Source: Chloroflexota bacterium
GTDB taxonomy: Bacteria; Chloroflexota; Anaerolineae; Aggregatilineales; Phototrophicaceae
Assembly: GCA_013388745.1 (NCBI GenBank)
Contig: JACAER010000017.1
Span: 1-64,000 of the forward strand
Direction of reading: 5' to 3'
DNA length: 64,000 nt
Shown here in pieces: positions 59,791 through 64,000 of this stretch (positions are counted from its first letter, which is position 1; every line of letters begins with the position of its first letter). The position numbers and the translations under genes were made by a program. The notes below the pieces were generated by a model. It saw only the letters and a list, made by a program, of their open reading frames with translations, searched no databases and was not told where the DNA came from.

Positions 59791-60587
59791 CCACGCTCGT
59801 TACCCGCCTGATGTCGCTGCAACTTCCGCGCACTGCCCTGCCGCAGACTGTGCTGATTGCCGCGTGGTTTTTGTCGATGGTCTCGCTGCCTATCGCCCTG
59901 TGGACAGTCGGCGAACAAGCAATTGTCTATGGTACGATCGCCAGCGTGCTGCTGCTGGTGTCGGCCACCTGCGTGATTATCGCGCAGGCGTGGGGGTGGC
60001 GGCGCGCGTTGCTCTCGGCTGTGATTGTCGCGCTGCTGGGCTGGAGCATCGAATTTGTCGGCAGCAAAACCGGCTTTCCCTTTGGCAGGTACAGTTATAC
60101 CAGTGCCCTACAGCCGCAGCTTCTGGGCGTGCCGCTGCTGATTCCGCTGGCGTGGCTGATGATGATGCCGCCGGCATGGGCGGTCGCGCAGTGCCTTATC
60201 GGCAGTCTGGAAACGCCGCCGCGTCGCGCCGCGTTTGTCGGCCTGAGCGCGCTGGCCTTTACGGCGTGGGATTTATACCTCGACCCGCAGATGGTCAATT
60301 GGGGCTTCTGGGTGTGGCATGAACCCGGCGCGCTGCATTATTTCGGCATTCCCCTCGTCAATTACATGGGCTGGATTCTGGCGGCGCTGCTGATGACAGC
60401 GGCGGTGCGCCCGCCGCGTTTGCCACGCCGCGCCATCGTGCCGCTGCTGGCGATTTACGGCATCACGATTTTTCTGCAAACTATCGGCGTCGGCCTGTTG
60501 TGGGGGATGCCTGGCCCGGCGCTGTGCGGTTTCGCAGCGATGGGCACGCTGCTGCTGCTGACCGTGCGCCGTTTGAGGGCATCATGA
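59787..60587 (+). CDS. cruF: Carotenoid biosynthesis protein, CruF-like hydratase
   Basis: FPFGRYSYTSALQPQLLGVPLLIPLAWLMMM; AWDLYLDPQMVNWGFWVW. Confidence 0.8.
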   Translation: MTTLVTRLMSLQLPRTALPQTVLIAAWFLSMVSLPIALWTVGEQAIVYGTIASVLLLVSATCVIIAQAWGWRRALLSAVIVALLGWSIEFVGSKTGFPFGRYSYTSALQPQLLGVPLLIPLAWLMMMPPAWAVAQCLIGSLETPPRRAAFVGLSALAFTAWDLYLDPQMVNWGFWVWHEPGALHYFGIPLVNYMGWILAALLMTAAVRPPRLPRRAIVPLLAIYGITIFLQTIGVGLLWGMPGPALCGFAAMGTLLLLTVRRLRAS

Positions 60588-61185
60588 GCAATCTGCTGTG
60601 GATTCTTATGGCTTTTGGCTGCGGCGCGCTGCCGTTTTCGCTGTGGGTCGGGCAGTTGGCGCTGCGCAAGGACATCCGCGCCTATGGCGACGGCAATCCT
60701 GGCGCGACCAATGTTTTCCGCGCCGGCGGGCGCTTGTTGGGGTTCACCGCGTTTCTGCTGGATACGCTCAAGGGCACTGTGCCTGTCGGTTACGCCTACT
60801 TTTTCGCCGGGGTCACGGGGCCGCTGATGGTGGCTGTTGCGCTTGCGCCCATTCTGGGGCACGCTTTTTCGCCGTTTTTGCGTTTTCGCGGCGGCAAGGC
60901 GGTGGCGGTCACCTTTGGCGTGTGGGTCGGGCTGACCATCTGGGAGATTCCGACATTTTCCGGCCTGCTGCTGCTCTACTGGTTCAAGGTCATCAAAGTC
61001 AGCGGGTGGGCGGTGATGTGCGCCTGCGCCAGTATCCTGCTCTATTTGCTGCTGACGCGCTTTGACCCGCTGCTGCTGGCGGTATGGGCCGGCAGCACGG
61101 CGATTCTGGCCTACACGCACCGCGCCGATTTGCGGCAGGCCCCAACGCTGCGCGAAGATGCGTGGGTGCGAAAGGTGCTGGCGCG

Positions 61186-61189
<4 letters not shown>
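60584..61189 (+). CDS. plsY: PlsY-like glycerol-3-phosphate acyltransferase
   Basis: GDGNPGATNVFRAGG, LGHAFSPFLRFRGGKAVAV. Confidence 0.78.
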
Positions 61190-62325
<1,136 letters not shown>

Positions 62326-62360
62326 TTTTCGCATGAACACCGGATATTGTGGTGATAAGC

Positions 62361-63827
62361 ATGACTGATCCTATCGTGATTATTGGCGCAGGAATCGGCG
62401 GACTCAGCGCCGCGATTCGGCTGGCCACCGCTGGCAAGCGTGTGATTGTCGTCGAAAAAAACGCCCAGGTTGGCGGCAAAATGGCGGAAATCCACGCCGA
62501 CGGTTTTCGCTGGGACACCGGTCCCTCAGTGATTACCATGCGCCATGTTTTCGAAGATTTGTTCGCTGCCGCCGGGCGCGATCTCGCCGATTATTTGACA
62601 CTGCTGCCCGTCGAACCGCTGACGCGCTATTTTTATCCCGATGGCACGCGGTTGGACGCAACACGCGATCTGGCGGCGATGGCGCAGCAGATCGCGCGCC
62701 TCGATGAACGCGATGTCGAAGGCTATCTGGCGTATCTGGCCTATGCCGCGCGTATTCACCGCATCACCGGTCCCGTGTTCATCTACGACCAGCCGCCGAC
62801 TCCCGCCAGTTTCGCGCGCGTGCCCGTGCCCGATTGGCTGCGCGTCGATGCGCTGCGCACCATGCAGCAGGCCATCGAAGGCTTTGTGCGTGCGCCGCAT
62901 CTGCGCCAACTGTTGGGACGCTTCGCCACCTATGTCGGCGGCAGCCCGTATCTCGCGCCGGCCACGCTCAATGTCATCGCGCATGTCGAACTCACAGGCG
63001 GCGTTTGGTATCCGCGGGGCGGCGTCTACAGTATCGCGCGCGCGCTGGAAAAACTGGCGCGCGAACTCGACGTTGAGATTCGCCCTGGCTGCCCGGTCAG
63101 GCAGATTCGCGTGCAAAATGGCCGTGTGACAGGGGTTGCGCTGGAAAACGGCACATCCCTTTCTGCTGCCGCCGTCATCGCCAACGTAGACGTGACCACC
63201 GTCTATCAGTATTTGCTGCCCCCAGACACAGGGGCGCGGCACGCTCAGCCGCTTGAGCCGTCGTGCTCTGGCTACATTTTGTTGTTGGGGGTGGAAAAAT
63301 CGTTCGCCGGTCTGGCGCATCACAACATCTTTTTTTCGCGTGATTACCGCCACGAGTTCCGGCAGATTTTCCGCGATGGCCATATGCCCGATGATCCGAC
63401 GATTTACCTGGCGATCACGAGTAAGACCGACGCCGCCCATGCGCCTGTCGGGTGCGAAAACTGGTTCGTGCTCGTTAATGCCCCGCCAATCTCCGACAAG
63501 TATGATTGGCAGCAGCACGCCCTGCCCTACCGCGACGAAATTCTGGCGCGGCTGGCGGAGTACGGCTTCGACGCCCGCGGCCATATCCGCAGCGAAACGC
63601 GGCTCACGCCGCACGACTTGCAGCGCTTGACCGGAGCGTATCGCGGCGCATTGTACGGCGCATCGCCCAATGACCGCTTCAGCGCCTTCCGCCGTCCGCA
63701 CAACCGCGCGCGCGGCGTGCGCGGCCTGTACTTCGCCGGTGGGACAACGCATCCCGGCGGGGGCGTGCCGATGGTCACGCTTTCCGGCAAGGTCGCCGCA
63801 CAGCTTTTGCTTGACGATTTATCATAA
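62361..63827 (+). CDS. Phytoene desaturase-family oxidoreductase (second CrtI)
   Basis: IVIIGAGIGGLSAAIRLATAGKRVIVVEKNAQVGGKM; GTTHPGGGVPMVTLSGKVAA. Confidence 0.9.
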   Translation: MTDPIVIIGAGIGGLSAAIRLATAGKRVIVVEKNAQVGGKMAEIHADGFRWDTGPSVITMRHVFEDLFAAAGRDLADYLTLLPVEPLTRYFYPDGTRLDATRDLAAMAQQIARLDERDVEGYLAYLAYAARIHRITGPVFIYDQPPTPASFARVPVPDWLRVDALRTMQQAIEGFVRAPHLRQLLGRFATYVGGSPYLAPATLNVIAHVELTGGVWYPRGGVYSIARALEKLARELDVEIRPGCPVRQIRVQNGRVTGVALENGTSLSAAAVIANVDVTTVYQYLLPPDTGARHAQPLEPSCSGYILLLGVEKSFAGLAHHNIFFSRDYRHEFRQIFRDGHMPDDPTIYLAITSKTDAAHAPVGCENWFVLVNAPPISDKYDWQQHALPYRDEILARLAEYGFDARGHIRSETRLTPHDLQRLTGAYRGALYGASPNDRFSAFRRPHNRARGVRGLYFAGGTTHPGGGVPMVTLSGKVAAQLLLDDLS

Positions 63828-63857
63828 TTGTGTAAAAACAGATTTCCAGGATAGTGT

Positions 63858-64000
63858 ATGATCGCCGAACAGGAAAAAATCTCGCTCAAAGCGCTGCTGC
63901 CCGCGCTGCTCTCGTTCATCGCCATTACGCTGCTGCTCACTGTTGCTGTCAGCGCCATCGGGCTGGAACGTCTGCGCGAGATCATCGCCGGCGCGGGCTT
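63858..64000 (+). CDS. Membrane protein, 3' truncated by window (possibly VTT/TVP38 family)
   Basis: MIAEQEKISLKALLPALLSFIAITLLLTVAVSAIGLERLREIIAGAG. Confidence 0.5.
   Translation, partial: MIAEQEKISLKALLPALLSFIAITLLLTVAVSAIGLERLREIIAGAG

Overview
The window is dense, GC-rich bacterial chromosome. Gene content and style suggest a Chloroflexota/Anaerolineae-like organism, but that taxonomy is inference. From left to right I see: a Dlt-like envelope acylation locus (acyl carrier protein, FAAL-type AMP ligase, lipoprotein, a 39-aa microprotein ending WIYQGF, MBOAT, SGNH/DltD-like protein); a GTPase plus GAP1-N2-like pair; an alpha-oxoamine synthase; cyanophycinase and cyanophycin synthetase; a heterodimeric ABC exporter pair with a DinB-like gene between the subunits; a pyrBCDEF operon convergent with a purL-purC-purF-purD-ridA-purM-purN gene set; a glycogen debranching enzyme and polyphosphate glucokinase; a photolyase, carotenoid-type oxidoreductase and TspO-like light/oxidative-stress cluster; and a carotenoid cluster (crtI, crtB, lycopene cyclase, CruF-like, glycosyltransferase, second CrtI). 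The two strongest discoveries are (1) an overlooked peroxiredoxin-like selenoprotein at 50376-50936, where an in-frame UGA sits at the redox-Cys position (UxxC) and is followed by a bSECIS-like hairpin, and (2) an unannotated DltX-like acyl-shuttle microprotein at 5279-5398 inside a Dlt-like system that uses a FAAL-type ligase. There is also an ORF-less remnant of an IS200/IS605-type element at about 55690-55990. All calls come from reading the sequence; no database searches were run.
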